Assembly (NCBI RefSeq): GCF_003148665.1
Contig: NZ_QGGQ01000013.1
Coordinates: 37,062 to 101,061 of the forward strand
Source: Maribacter polysiphoniae
Lineage (GTDB): Bacteria > Bacteroidota > Bacteroidia > Flavobacteriales > Flavobacteriaceae
Length of the DNA: 64,000 nucleotides
Direction of reading: 5' to 3'
This document shows, piece after piece, positions 36,917 through 45,748 of the stretch. The position numbers and the translations under genes are program-made. Position 1 is the stretch's first letter; each line of letters opens with the position of its first letter. Below the pieces are notes generated by a model that was not told where the DNA came from, did no database searches, and was given only the letters and a program-made list of their open reading frames with translations.

Positions 36917-37672
36917 CTATAGCTTTCTATATTTACGGATGCTTTCGTTAAAAAAAGTAATGGCCTTCGCTTCGTCGACAGTTTTCATGGGAAGTACTGC
37001 CCCCTTAAATCCCCCGTTCATCCAGTCGCCGTAGGTAATCGTATCAAATACACTAGTATCAATACCGTCATGTTCTTTATAACCAGAGGTGTACATATAA
37101 AAGTCATTTATGATGGAATCAGGAATGGCCATTCCAAAACCCACTCCAATCGGATTACTAGTGCCAATAATTTCGTAACCTCCTGTGTCAAAATGATGGG
37201 GCCATATACGAATAGTTGTGCTGAGTGCCATTTTATCTACTACGCTTTCCAGGGCGAGTTGGGCAATTTTTCGGTAACCGAGCATTTTGTCCAAGTCATC
37301 TTGCGGTGGTTTTGAAAATACAAAATCATCGGACATCTTACCATAAGGCAGTTCATAATGAAGTTTGTAACTATAGGTTTTAGACGCGCTCAATGTCTTT
37401 GTAACCTCCTTTATCCATTTTACGATTTCACGATGCGATTTTCCATCGAGGTGAAGGGTCTTCCGCTTGTTCCCGTTAGTCGACCAGTGCAATGAAAATT
37501 GTGCATAATCCAAAGCTATTTTACATCCGTAATCGTTTAGGGGCCAAGTTTCCAGACACCCCTTTTTGGTATCGAATCCCAGATTGGTATGGCTATCATC
37601 ATCCTTTTTTTTCAAAAAACTAATTCCAGCGGTAGCCAAGTACTGGGCAGCTAAGTGCGTCATTTTTACCAT
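36917..37672 (-). CDS. Hypothetical 251-residue protein, weakly DUF5996-like
   Basis: This is a cytoplasmic protein with no signal or TM helix. Notable segments are TWPLNDYGCKIALDYAQFSLHWST, TIRIWPHHFDTGGYEI, PIGVGFGMAIPDSIINDFYMYTSGY, and ITYGDWMNGGFKGAVLPMKTV. The order 'WP..Y...L', 'WPHHFD', 'GFG...P', 'GxW..GGFxGAVLP' recalls DUF5996, but I am not certain. The HHFD motif suggests a metal site. It starts 11 bases after the Rieske/glutamate-synthase gene (start ATG 37672; an internal ATG at 37663 is possible), so it is co-transcribed with that gene. Confidence 0.6.
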   Translation of the reverse strand: MVKMTHLAAQYLATAGISFLKKKDDDSHTNLGFDTKKGCLETWPLNDYGCKIALDYAQFSLHWSTNGNKRKTLHLDGKSHREIVKWIKEVTKTLSASKTYSYKLHYELPYGKMSDDFVFSKPPQDDLDKMLGYRKIAQLALESVVDKMALSTTIRIWPHHFDTGGYEIIGTSNPIGVGFGMAIPDSIINDFYMYTSGYKEHDGIDTSVFDTITYGDWMNGGFKGAVLPMKTVDEAKAITFFNESIRKYRKL

Positions 37673-37683
37673 TTCGAATTCTT

Positions 37684-39297
37684 TTAGGGGTTTATTCCCG
37701 CGTAATTAATTCCCGTAAGGCGATGCATATCATGATTAAAGGTTGATAGGTCATCTTTATTGAATCTATTAATATGATCATAACCACAGGCGCGTGAAAT
37801 TACCTTGATCAAGTTATTGGTGGCATCAAAATAGTTATGTAATTGTTTGGCGGAAGAATCGATAATCAACCTGCTTCTTAGGGATTCTTTTTGAGTCGCT
37901 ATTCCAACTGGGCAATTATTGCTTCCACAGGCACGCATTCCCAAACAACCAATTGCCTGCAATGCCGAATTGGAAACGGCAATGGCATCTGCACCCAACA
38001 TTAGGGCTTTGGCAAAATCCTCGGCAATACGCAACCCTCCGGTAATTATCAGGGTAACATCAGTTGCACCCATTTTGTCCAAATACTTTCTGGCCCTTGC
38101 CAAGGCTGGAATGGTAGGCACATTGATATTGTCACGCAAAATTGTCGGGGCAGAACCTGTTCCTCCACCGCGACCATCGAGAATAATATAATCAACGCCA
38201 ACATCCAAGGCGAACTGGATATCCTTTTCGATATGGCTGGCAGCTATTTTGAAGCCGATGGGGATACCGCCTGTGCGTAGTCTTACTTTTTCCGCAAAAT
38301 CCTTGAAGTCGGCAACACCATGAAAATTAGGGAATGTAGCAGGGGAAATGGCCGTTTCACCTTCATTGAGGCCCCTGACCTCTGCAATCTCCTTACTTAC
38401 CTTATTGCCAGGTAAGTGACCGCCGGTACCCGTCTTGGCTCCTTGGCCACCTTTAAAATGAAAAGCTTGTACCTTATCCAATTTATCCCAGGAAAAACCA
38501 AATTGGGCCGATGCCAATTCATAGAAATAGCGATTGTTATTCTCATTTTCTTGAGACAACATTCCGCCTTCCCCGGAACAAATTCCTGTACCCGCCAATT
38601 CTGCCCCTTTAGAGAGTGCTATTTTTGCTTCCCGGGAAAGTGCCCCGAAACTCATATCACTCACAAATAAAGGAATAGCGATGGTTAGTGGCTTTTTCGC
38701 CCTTGGTCCAATAATCACTTCGGTGGTCACTTCTTCCTCATCCAACAAGGGCCTGTTGGCCAGCTGTGCGGGTAAGAATTGTATGTCGCTCCACTTCGGA
38801 AGGGTGTTTCTATCTACTCCCATGGATGCAGAAGGCCCGTGATGACCTAAGTTTTTAAGGCCATTTTTGGCAAGTTCTTTAATATAGCCGGTGTAGGGCT
38901 CGGTATCTTCGGGGTGCGTATCGGCGTAAGCACCTAAATATTCTTCGCGATTGAAGGGTTGTGGATTTTTTTCTAGATATTCGTTGATTTCAAACTCGTC
39001 AACATATAATTTATCACCTTCTATTTTTGTACTGAATTTATATAATACCTCACTGTTATTGTATTCGGAAACCCCAGTATCGTAACGATAATCCCATCCA
39101 TGGACGCCACAAATCAGATTGTGACCTTCCATATGGCCATCCGCCATTAATGCGCCGCGATGAAGACATCTACCATAAAGAACAGAGATGTTATCCTCAT
39201 ATTTGATTATCACTAAGTCCAATCCGTTCACTAAGGCATGAACCGGTTTCTTATTTTGTAAATCTTTAAGGAGGGCAATTTTAACTGGATTTTTCAT
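37684..39297 (-). CDS. Rieske domain fused to FMN-binding glutamate synthase-like domain
   Basis: This 537-residue protein carries an N-terminal Rieske [2Fe-2S] domain: C44-x-H46 in RCLHRGAL and C63-x2-H66 in ICGVHGWDY. From about 150 it has the FMN-binding alpha/beta barrel of glutamate synthase (KPLTIAIPLFVSDMSFGALS, ICSGEGGM, FKGGQGAKTGTGGHLPG, VDYIILDGRGGGTG, IITGGLRIAEDFAKALMLGADA). The 3Fe-4S motif C-x5-C-x4-C is in GCLGMRACGSNNCPVG (about 449-461). The glutaminase domain of GltB is absent. It therefore is an iron-sulfur flavoprotein redox enzyme rather than a complete glutamate synthase; its substrate is unknown. The fusion is the unusual point. Confidence 0.88.
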   Translation of the reverse strand: MKNPVKIALLKDLQNKKPVHALVNGLDLVIIKYEDNISVLYGRCLHRGALMADGHMEGHNLICGVHGWDYRYDTGVSEYNNSEVLYKFSTKIEGDKLYVDEFEINEYLEKNPQPFNREEYLGAYADTHPEDTEPYTGYIKELAKNGLKNLGHHGPSASMGVDRNTLPKWSDIQFLPAQLANRPLLDEEEVTTEVIIGPRAKKPLTIAIPLFVSDMSFGALSREAKIALSKGAELAGTGICSGEGGMLSQENENNNRYFYELASAQFGFSWDKLDKVQAFHFKGGQGAKTGTGGHLPGNKVSKEIAEVRGLNEGETAISPATFPNFHGVADFKDFAEKVRLRTGGIPIGFKIAASHIEKDIQFALDVGVDYIILDGRGGGTGSAPTILRDNINVPTIPALARARKYLDKMGATDVTLIITGGLRIAEDFAKALMLGADAIAVSNSALQAIGCLGMRACGSNNCPVGIATQKESLRSRLIIDSSAKQLHNYFDATNNLIKVISRACGYDHINRFNKDDLSTFNHDMHRLTGINYAGINP

Positions 39298-39353
39298 CGA
39301 TAACTATTTAATTGATTTATAATTTAGGGTATTTTTTACTGGTTTCATCAATT

Positions 39354-42300
39354 TTAAAAGGTAAACCCGAGTACAAAGACCATCCTTCCCCCATCCGAAC
39401 TATTAAAATAGCCGATGTTTGCGGTAATAGCGCCTAGTCCACTAAGCCAGATGGAACCTCCTGTACTATTGTGCCACTTGTCCGACGTGTCATTGGTGAT
39501 CCAAACCCGGCCGTAGTCAAAACTTCCAGTGATACCGTAGCGTAGCGGAACAATACTGGTTTTTATACTCCCTAAGCCAAATCGCAGATCAATATTCTGG
39601 AAGAGCGAATATTTACCGGTAAAACGTTCGTTGCGAAACCCGCGTAAACTGTTATTTCCGCCAAGATTGGCCGCATGATAAAATTCAAAATGATCGCTTA
39701 AGATGGCTTTGCCCCCGATATGGGTGGCCAGCACAATAGCTCCACTTTTTGACAACTTATGGTCTATGCCGATATGTGGTTGCACATAGGTAAAACTATT
39801 ATTGGCATTGCCTCCATCGATATTTGTCTTGTAGCCTGCAGTAATTCCAAGATCCATTCCCAAGGTCGGATAGGCGGGCTTATCAATGTTCTTATACCCA
39901 TAGGCCATTTCCAATCCTCCATATGTCTGTCTATCAAATATGGGATTATCGGTAGCAAGGGTGTTCACGAACCTATCTTCGGTATTTTCCACATCGAACG
40001 ATTCTATCAAAGGTTTTATGTAAAAGGAACCACCACTACGCCCTTCCCAAAGCAATGCCACAGCCGCTTGCCACTTTCCGATGCGTACGCGATTGAAATC
40101 GAGATCAACTTCTTCTTTATTATAATCGGTCTCGTTGCCAAACCCGAAAAAGTTCTGGGCAAAATTCGGACTCGTGTACAGACCTTCCACCCCAAAATTC
40201 CAATGGTGAAAAAAATTGGAATATTCCCCTTTATAACTTAAATCATAACCGCCAGTTGCCGTGTAGTACGACACGCTAGTGCTATGTTTTTGCGTAAAGG
40301 GATTAGCCTGAACGCCATAATACGTGTAGTTGTGAAGTGCACCTAGGCGCAACCCATTATCGGGATTTATTGCAATAATCGGAAGGATCTGATTGGTACT
40401 ATGTTTTACTTTCGTAGGGTCAAAAGCATTGACCCCAAAATCATCGACCAACCACTTTTTGGACTTTTTGTTTACGATGGTGTTCTTCTTGCCCTTGTAA
40501 TCATATAGCTTCACTTTTCGGGTGTTCTTAAAATCATAGGTGTCATTTTTCTCTCCACCCATGATTCTGATCTTTATCGGAGAAGGGCCTTTACCTTCTG
40601 TGATAAAAGAATCGTTTCCGTTCAACCCATAGATCCAAATCTCCTTGGTCGTTTTATGATTGAAGCTGCGATTAAGGATTTCTATATCCTTTCGCTGTAC
40701 TTTTATGGTCGTCGTACCATCTTGGTGACGGGTAATCACAAAATCATCGTCCTTTTGTGTACCGGTTACCACCGCGAATCGGTTTAGGTATTCGTAGTAT
40801 CTACGGGCGATCTCCACAATATTACTGCGCCTTCCCTTCAATTTATACTTAATATCATCGATTGTCTTACCCTTGATCTCATTGGGTATTTTGGCAAAGG
40901 CATCCTCAATGTCCACATCGGTAAGGTTGTCTTGCAGATGCTTTGCCTGTTTTTCCCATTCCTCCCAATCCGAATTTTTTATAAAACTGATATCCAAAGG
41001 GTAGGGGGTAGTAGCCAACCACTTTATGCTTCTGATATCGTCGTCATAGCTTTGCATTTTTCGCAGTTCGGGAATCACCCTGGTTAGAAATCCGACCAAG
41101 AATCCATCGAATTTGGAAAATGCCTGGTCCCTGTCTCGTGGGATAGGTTTGCAAAATTCGGTTCCATCGGCATTCCTATAAAGCGCCCATCGCCATTGAT
41201 CTTGGTGCCTGTCCCAATCGCCGATCAGCATATCGAAGAGCCTTGCCCTAATGTAGGACGGCTCATCAACGACCGACTTTCCCGATTTTGTAATTTCCTC
41301 AAAAACATCGGAAGTGTCCAGAATATCAATCGGACCGCCAAAACTTTCCAAATGGGTCTGGGTATCCCCTACGTGTTCTTCGAACAGATACAGCTCATCA
41401 CCGTAATCATCATTATATTCGCCCAACGATTGTTGCTTCGGAATATACATGAGCTTTGGGTTGGTATGGAGAACCCCCACTGCTTCGGAAAGTGCCCCTA
41501 TTGCAAATGGGGTATAGGGATTTGCGGTCGTATAAAAATCGAACAGGGTATGGTCGATAGCGGTATCATCAAGAGTGTTGCCGATATAAGCATCCTGTGA
41601 TACGTTCGCCTGTAAAAATTGTGTGGTACTTTTCTTGAGGGCACGCATTACGTATTCCCTGCCATTATGGTCCTCTAATCGCAACGATCTAGTCTGTTGT
41701 CCGCCACCACGCTTGACCGGTGTTAGCCCGCCCATCAAGGTGTCAAGAAAAACCACGGGGGCTGCTACCTGTTGCCCGTAGAATTTACGGTAATGCTTTC
41801 CCCAAAACCTTTTATAAAAACCTCCCTTTTGCGTATCGGCCTCATTATAGATCGAAGCGCTTTGGGTGGGTCCGAAACTTCCTTCATCCTTAAAATTATA
41901 GGTGACCGGTTCTTTATCTTCATGGAGTACCGTAGCTGAAAACAAGGGAGTCGGGGATTCATTTTCAACGGAAAAGTAATTGACCTTTACCTTTCCCCCG
42001 GCATAAATATCTAAACGGGCATACCCCTGTTCGTCGGAAGTAAAATCGCCTTTGTAAGCTTTTTTTACCTTCTCGGTGCTGCCGGATGCACCGCTTATTA
42101 TTTGTGGGACACCGAAGGAATTCAAATATTGAAGGTTCTTATCGTGCCCGGAAACAAAAAGCACATCCTTCGATTGCCGGGCAATCGTAGTTAACCTGTT
42201 TCGTAGTTTTCGATATTGATTATTTTGGAAATCCTCAAGGTCAAAACCGGCCGTGCTGGCTATCAATCCGTGTTTTGTATTGGTATAAACCGGATGATGT

Positions 42301-42947
42301 AACGCGACTATCTTGATTTTGTCCTGCGATTTTTTTAAAAGGTCTTGAAACATCAGAAAAAATAAACTTTCATTGTTCACTTCACATTCCTCGTTCATAT
42401 AAGGATAGTTGTTTCTATCCTCCAAAAACCATTGCGAATCGATGGCGATCAAATCGACCTGATCATTCAGTTCCTCTTTTTTAAATGGACAGCCATCATT
42501 GGGATAAAACGAGGCTTTCGTTTTTCTTTGGATAATCTTTTCCAGTTCGTCGACGCCTTTGAAACCTTTATATCCCCATTCCGATTTCCCCGGTGTTGTG
42601 ATAACCCTTCCCGAGAAACTGTTCACGGCTTGGAATTGTTTTTCCAAGGCGGCTTGCGCGACCTTATTTCCTTTATCGGAGGAATCGAGCTGTTTAGGGA
42701 AAGCATTGCCAAGTAGCAACAGGGCAGATTCTTTTTCAGTACCATTTGACTTGGAAATTTTTTGTAGCATTTCAAGATTTGCGGGTTTCAATGCCCCCGT
42801 ATTCGCCGTAATATAAATCGACAGGGAAATCCCTTTTTCGGAATCGGTGTGGGCCTCCTTGGATTCTTGGGAGAAAAGGGGGGTGTAAAAGGTAAATAGC
42901 GATAGTAAGATAATGGCTGTACTGCGATACGTCTGGATATGTTGCAT
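39354..42947 (-). CDS. Degenerate metallophosphatase, kinase-like region and BamA/Omp85-type barrel
   Basis: This 1197-residue outer-membrane protein has a signal peptide ending at PLFSQ. Residues about 45-335 follow the metallophosphatase layout (VALHHPVYTN near 220), but key metal ligands are altered: GNHE is GKSE at about 120, and the GHxHNLQY motif is GHDKNLQY at about 270. Residues about 400-700 contain YVMRALKKS, then ARLFDMLIGDWDRHQDQWRW (about 568-587) and PIPRDRDQAFSKFDG (about 600). These resemble the GDxDRHxxN and DxG/DxxxF catalytic loops of HipA/FAM20/PI4K-like kinases. The C-terminal 370 residues are a surface-antigen barrel ending MVFVLGFTF. The function is unknown. Confidence 0.78.
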   Translation of the reverse strand: MQHIQTYRSTAIILLSLFTFYTPLFSQESKEAHTDSEKGISLSIYITANTGALKPANLEMLQKISKSNGTEKESALLLLGNAFPKQLDSSDKGNKVAQAALEKQFQAVNSFSGRVITTPGKSEWGYKGFKGVDELEKIIQRKTKASFYPNDGCPFKKEELNDQVDLIAIDSQWFLEDRNNYPYMNEECEVNNESLFFLMFQDLLKKSQDKIKIVALHHPVYTNTKHGLIASTAGFDLEDFQNNQYRKLRNRLTTIARQSKDVLFVSGHDKNLQYLNSFGVPQIISGASGSTEKVKKAYKGDFTSDEQGYARLDIYAGGKVKVNYFSVENESPTPLFSATVLHEDKEPVTYNFKDEGSFGPTQSASIYNEADTQKGGFYKRFWGKHYRKFYGQQVAAPVVFLDTLMGGLTPVKRGGGQQTRSLRLEDHNGREYVMRALKKSTTQFLQANVSQDAYIGNTLDDTAIDHTLFDFYTTANPYTPFAIGALSEAVGVLHTNPKLMYIPKQQSLGEYNDDYGDELYLFEEHVGDTQTHLESFGGPIDILDTSDVFEEITKSGKSVVDEPSYIRARLFDMLIGDWDRHQDQWRWALYRNADGTEFCKPIPRDRDQAFSKFDGFLVGFLTRVIPELRKMQSYDDDIRSIKWLATTPYPLDISFIKNSDWEEWEKQAKHLQDNLTDVDIEDAFAKIPNEIKGKTIDDIKYKLKGRRSNIVEIARRYYEYLNRFAVVTGTQKDDDFVITRHQDGTTTIKVQRKDIEILNRSFNHKTTKEIWIYGLNGNDSFITEGKGPSPIKIRIMGGEKNDTYDFKNTRKVKLYDYKGKKNTIVNKKSKKWLVDDFGVNAFDPTKVKHSTNQILPIIAINPDNGLRLGALHNYTYYGVQANPFTQKHSTSVSYYTATGGYDLSYKGEYSNFFHHWNFGVEGLYTSPNFAQNFFGFGNETDYNKEEVDLDFNRVRIGKWQAAVALLWEGRSGGSFYIKPLIESFDVENTEDRFVNTLATDNPIFDRQTYGGLEMAYGYKNIDKPAYPTLGMDLGITAGYKTNIDGGNANNSFTYVQPHIGIDHKLSKSGAIVLATHIGGKAILSDHFEFYHAANLGGNNSLRGFRNERFTGKYSLFQNIDLRFGLGSIKTSIVPLRYGITGSFDYGRVWITNDTSDKWHNSTGGSIWLSGLGAITANIGYFNSSDGGRMVFVLGFTF

Positions 42948-43027
42948 TGAACATTTTTTATAAGTGATGGTTTTTATTTTGCTGTACCGGCATTTGTTTA
43001 TGCCTGATGGTTACTAAAACAATAGGA

Positions 43028-43774
43028 TTAATACAAGCGTATGATATCCGAGTATCGGAAGATATTCGTTGGTTTCAGCCCAAGACCTTTTTCTTGGTAG
43101 AGTTCTTGGGGTACACTAATATCACCCACATACAATTCGCCCACTACTTTTTTTGTCTCGCAGGCGAACAGGCCCTTTTTGGGCAAGGCGAGCGTCAACG
43201 TAGCGGAGGCCTTAATAATGGGTTCGTAAAATTCTCCGGTTGTGAGATCCAATCCCGAAGGGGTATCCAAGGCAACGATGGGTACTTTTTGGGAATTCGC
43301 CCAATGGATCATAGCTGCCGCAATACCATGCGGATTTCCCTTTAGGCTATACCCAATGATCCCATCAAGAACGGCATCGATATTTTCCCTTTCGGGCAAG
43401 GGCTCCGCCAATGAGATGGAAACTCCCATTCGCTTTAAAATCCGATATTGGTGCAGAGGTATTGGGGTAAACCTCTCTTCTTCCGCTGTGGTATATACTT
43501 GTACTTTGGCACCCCAATTGTGCAAGCGCCTTGCCGCGACCAATGCGCCACCCCCATTGCCGCCGGTACCGGCCAGTATTACAATGTTCTTGCCTTCTAC
43601 GTCCCCATCGAAAAAACGTTCTTTGACCAGTATGGCCAAACAGCGCCCGGCGTTTTCCATCATTTGGATCAGTCCGATGTGGTATTCGTCCATCATCAAT
43701 CGGTCCACCTCGATCATTTGGGCAGTATTGATCTTTGGGGAATCAGTATGGCTATTTTTAATATAGGTACTCAT
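43028..43774 (-). CDS. nnrE: NAD(P)H-hydrate epimerase (YjeF N-terminal domain)
   Basis: This 248-residue cytoplasmic protein epimerises damaged (R)-NAD(P)HX to the S form for repair. Conserved features are the N-terminal MxEVDRLMMDEY helix, MMENAGRCLA, IVILAGTGGNGGGALVAARRLHNWG (nucleotide-binding loop), LDGIIGYSLKGNPHG and VALDTPSGLD. The dehydratase (YjeF C-terminal) half is absent, so the partner kinase/dehydratase must be elsewhere. It lies 30 bases after the DUF6789 membrane gene on the same strand and is therefore probably read from the ECF-type promoter at 44277-44302. Confidence 0.88.
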   Translation of the reverse strand: MSTYIKNSHTDSPKINTAQMIEVDRLMMDEYHIGLIQMMENAGRCLAILVKERFFDGDVEGKNIVILAGTGGNGGGALVAARRLHNWGAKVQVYTTAEEERFTPIPLHQYRILKRMGVSISLAEPLPERENIDAVLDGIIGYSLKGNPHGIAAAMIHWANSQKVPIVALDTPSGLDLTTGEFYEPIIKASATLTLALPKKGLFACETKKVVGELYVGDISVPQELYQEKGLGLKPTNIFRYSDIIRLY

Positions 43775-43804
43775 TGGTCGGTTTGGATATGGTGAAAAGT
43801 TTTT

Positions 43805-44236
43805 TTAGGCTATTTTCGGTTCTTTGGCCATAAGCGCGACAACGATACCGAAAATAACATGGCCCATAACTCCACCAATAATCATCGGAATCATGGACCC
43901 TTCGGGTTCTGGCATTCCCCCAGCCATCGCGCCCATAATTGCCATAGCGATTTGTGCAAAAATGAAAATAGCGATTCCGAAGAGTATTCCTTTGAACAAC
44001 TTGCTGGCAATCTTGACGTTTGGCTGGAATAGGTAGATGTAGGATGCAGCAAAAATAATCCCGATTATAAAGTGCATGATCCATCCTACGACGATGGGCA
44101 TGCCCATCATACCCGCCATCATAGCTGGTGGACTCATTTTTGGCATTCCCATCATGGGGGCGATCGTCATAACGATTGTCATTACTACGGTTGCTGCGAT
44201 TCCGGCAACCAACGATTTTGTGATTTTAGTGTTCAT
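43805..44236 (-). CDS. Four-helix DUF6789-like membrane protein
   Basis: This 143-residue integral inner-membrane protein has four hydrophobic helices (VAGIAATVVMTIVMTIAPMMG, VGWIMHFIIGIIFAASYIYLF, LFKGILFGIAIFIFAQIAMAIMGAMAGG, IIGGVMGHVIFGIVVALMA). It is rich in Met and Gly (MMGMPKMSPPAMMAGMMGMP). I place the start at the MNTKITK methionine; a longer frame from 44284 would run through the -10 promoter element. The family is of unknown function. It heads a unit with nnrE and is preceded by two ECF-type promoters. Confidence 0.78.
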   Translation of the reverse strand: MNTKITKSLVAGIAATVVMTIVMTIAPMMGMPKMSPPAMMAGMMGMPIVVGWIMHFIIGIIFAASYIYLFQPNVKIASKLFKGILFGIAIFIFAQIAMAIMGAMAGGMPEPEGSMIPMIIGGVMGHVIFGIVVALMAKEPKIA

Positions 44237-44276
44237 GTGTTTTTTTATTAGGTAAATATTTGTTGTATGAATGAAT

Positions 44277-44302
44277 AGACGCATTCAAATGACATCCTGA
44301 CA
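44277..44302 (-). promoter_or_regulatory. ECF-sigma promoter P1 (DUF6789-nnrE)
   Basis: The minus strand reads TGTCAGGATG (44293-44302), 11 bases, then CGTCTATT (core CGTCT at 44277-44281). It matches the other copies in this region element for element and lies 41 bases before the DUF6789 start. Confidence 0.75.
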
Positions 44303-44452
44303 ATTTTATTTTAAAATCTGGAGTTGAATGTCTTATTGGTGCCTAAAAGAGGGGCAATACATTGTACATTAAGGTAGATGGTTACCCCAAACTTCTAGGT
44401 CTTTCAAAAATGTCTCTTAGATATATGGTTTATAATATCGTCACATATTGAT

Positions 44453-44478
44453 AGACACCTCAAAAGGATATCCTGACA
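44453..44478 (-). promoter_or_regulatory. ECF-sigma promoter P2, second minus-strand copy
   Basis: The minus strand reads TGTCAGGATA (44469-44478), an 11-base spacer, then TGTCTATC (core at 44453-44457). One base differs from the CGTCT core. It points the same way as P1 and would give the same unit a longer leader; no small gene lies between the two. Confidence 0.6.
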
Positions 44479-44546
44479 ATTATTATGAAGTAATTCAATA
44501 ATGATCCATTGCTATATCCACTAGGGAGGAAAAAAATTTACAATAT

Positions 44547-44572
44547 TGTCAGGATTCGTGTTTTCATCGTCT
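44547..44572 (+). promoter_or_regulatory. ECF-sigma promoter P3 (DUF547 gene)
   Basis: TGTCAGGATT (44547-44556), an 11-base spacer, then CGTCT (44568-44572). The distance from the end of CGTCT to the TTG start (26 bases) equals that of P4 to its ATG. Confidence 0.78.
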
Positions 44573-44582
44573 CTTTAAAGAG

Positions 44583-44590
44583 AAAGGAGG
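44583..44590 (+). promoter_or_regulatory. Strong Shine-Dalgarno deciding the DUF547 start
   Basis: AAAGGAGG is a full anti-16S match and ends 7 bases before TTG 44598. Strong Shine-Dalgarno sites are rare in this phylum, so it argues for the TTG start over ATG 44622. Confidence 0.6.
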
Positions 44591-44597
44591 AAAAACA

Positions 44598-45425
44598 TTG
44601 AAAACTAAAATTCATATACCGATGAAAAAAATAGCAATTCTAAGTGGGGCCGTGCTTTTGGTCGCATTTTTTTACTTGAACAATCGGTTCGGCCTACTAT
44701 CGCTGGCGGGGCTCAATGCTAAGGGACTGCCTACCAAAATAGTAAACGGGAGTTTAGCTTATACCCCAGTAATTTCGGCTACAAGTATAGATCACTCCGA
44801 ATGGACGGCATTATTAAAGAAGTATGTTACCGATGAAGGACAGGTAGACTACAAAGGATTTTCGCGGGACAAAAGCAAATTGGACGATTACCTGAAGGCA
44901 CTTTCAAAACAGGTTCCTACAAACGATTGGTCGGTACAGGAACAACTGGCCTATTACATTAATCTGTACAACGCCCATACTGTAGATTTGATTTTGAGAA
45001 ATTATCCCTTAAAAAGCATTAAGGATATTGATGGACCCTGGACTAAGGATTTTATCAAAATAGGGGAAAAGGAACTTTCACTTGGTGCACTGGAACACAG
45101 CATCCTCAGAAAAATGAACGAGCCTAGGATTCATTTTGCCATCAATTGTGCCTCGGCTTCTTGCCCCACATTATTAAACGAGGCTTTTACTCTGGAAAAA
45201 CTGGAGGAACAATTGGAAAAAGTTACGATTGCTTTTATCAATTCGGATAATAATAGCATCAGTACTCATAAATTAGAGCTGTCACGGATTTTCAAGTGGT
45301 ATAAAGACGATTTCAAAAATGGTGAATTAATACAATTTATCAATCCATATACCGAGGTTAAAATAGACCTAAAAGCAATATTTAGCTATAAGAAATACGA
45401 CTGGGGCTTAAACGAAAAGAATTAG
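44598..45425 (+). CDS. DUF547 domain-containing protein
   Basis: This 275-residue protein has an N-terminal hydrophobic helix (IAILSGAVLLVAFFYL), acting as a signal anchor, and a DUF547 domain. Family motifs are LAYYINLYNAHTVDLILRNYP, KSIKDIDGPWTKDFIKIG, LSLGALEHSILRK and RIHFAINCASASCPTLLNEAF. The His and Cys residues of that last block are the conserved candidate active site. It is probably exported or membrane-anchored; the reaction is unknown. TTG 44598 is chosen because of the perfectly spaced AAAGGAGG; ATG 44622 is the alternative. It is driven by promoter P3. Its stop overlaps the convergent anti-sigma stop. Confidence 0.85.
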   Translation: MKTKIHIPMKKIAILSGAVLLVAFFYLNNRFGLLSLAGLNAKGLPTKIVNGSLAYTPVISATSIDHSEWTALLKKYVTDEGQVDYKGFSRDKSKLDDYLKALSKQVPTNDWSVQEQLAYYINLYNAHTVDLILRNYPLKSIKDIDGPWTKDFIKIGEKELSLGALEHSILRKMNEPRIHFAINCASASCPTLLNEAFTLEKLEEQLEKVTIAFINSDNNSISTHKLELSRIFKWYKDDFKNGELIQFINPYTEVKIDLKAIFSYKKYDWGLNEKN

Positions 45426-45709
45426 TTTTCGTTTCGTTTTATTTTGTCCAAGATTTTTTTCTTGGCAGCGTCGTCCATGGGTTCAGAATTTTTTGGGGTT
45501 GAAGACATCAATCGCGAAAGAGCACGATCTATCAGAGCGGATTGTTTTTCATATGATCGACATGTTTTACAAAAGGCCAAGTGCGTCCTATATTTTATCC
45601 TTTCCGTAAAAGATAATTCGGTGTCCTCTTTTGATTCCACCATTTCAGTAATCCTCATACAGGAAAATGTTAAGCTGCCCAAAATTCTTTTAATTGTTTT
45701 CATAACCAA
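45422..45709 (-). CDS. Zinc-finger anti-sigma factor
   Basis: This 95-residue cytoplasmic protein has the zf-HC2 pattern: a Cys in LTFSCMRITEMVESKED, then HLAFCKTCRSYEKQ (H-x3-C-x2-C), the zinc-binding anti-sigma domain (ZAS). There is no TM helix, so unlike many anti-sigma factors it appears soluble. It lies 39 bases downstream of the ECF sigma factor on the same strand, the classic sigma/anti-sigma order. A zinc-thiol centre would let it sense oxidants or metals directly; that is inference. Its stop overlaps that of the convergent DUF547 gene by 4 bases. Confidence 0.82.
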   Translation of the reverse strand: MVMKTIKRILGSLTFSCMRITEMVESKEDTELSFTERIKYRTHLAFCKTCRSYEKQSALIDRALSRLMSSTPKNSEPMDDAAKKKILDKIKRNEN

Positions 45710-45748
45710 TTCATTTGACCTAAATAGAAATTGAGAACCCCTCAGGAT

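Noticed and set aside
39759-40241. Plus-strand frame of 160 codons.
   Set aside because: Antisense to the barrel region of the 1197-residue outer-membrane protein; no family or start context.
43242-43795. Plus-strand frames of 174 and 115 codons.
   Set aside because: Both are antisense to nnrE, which has full family motifs.
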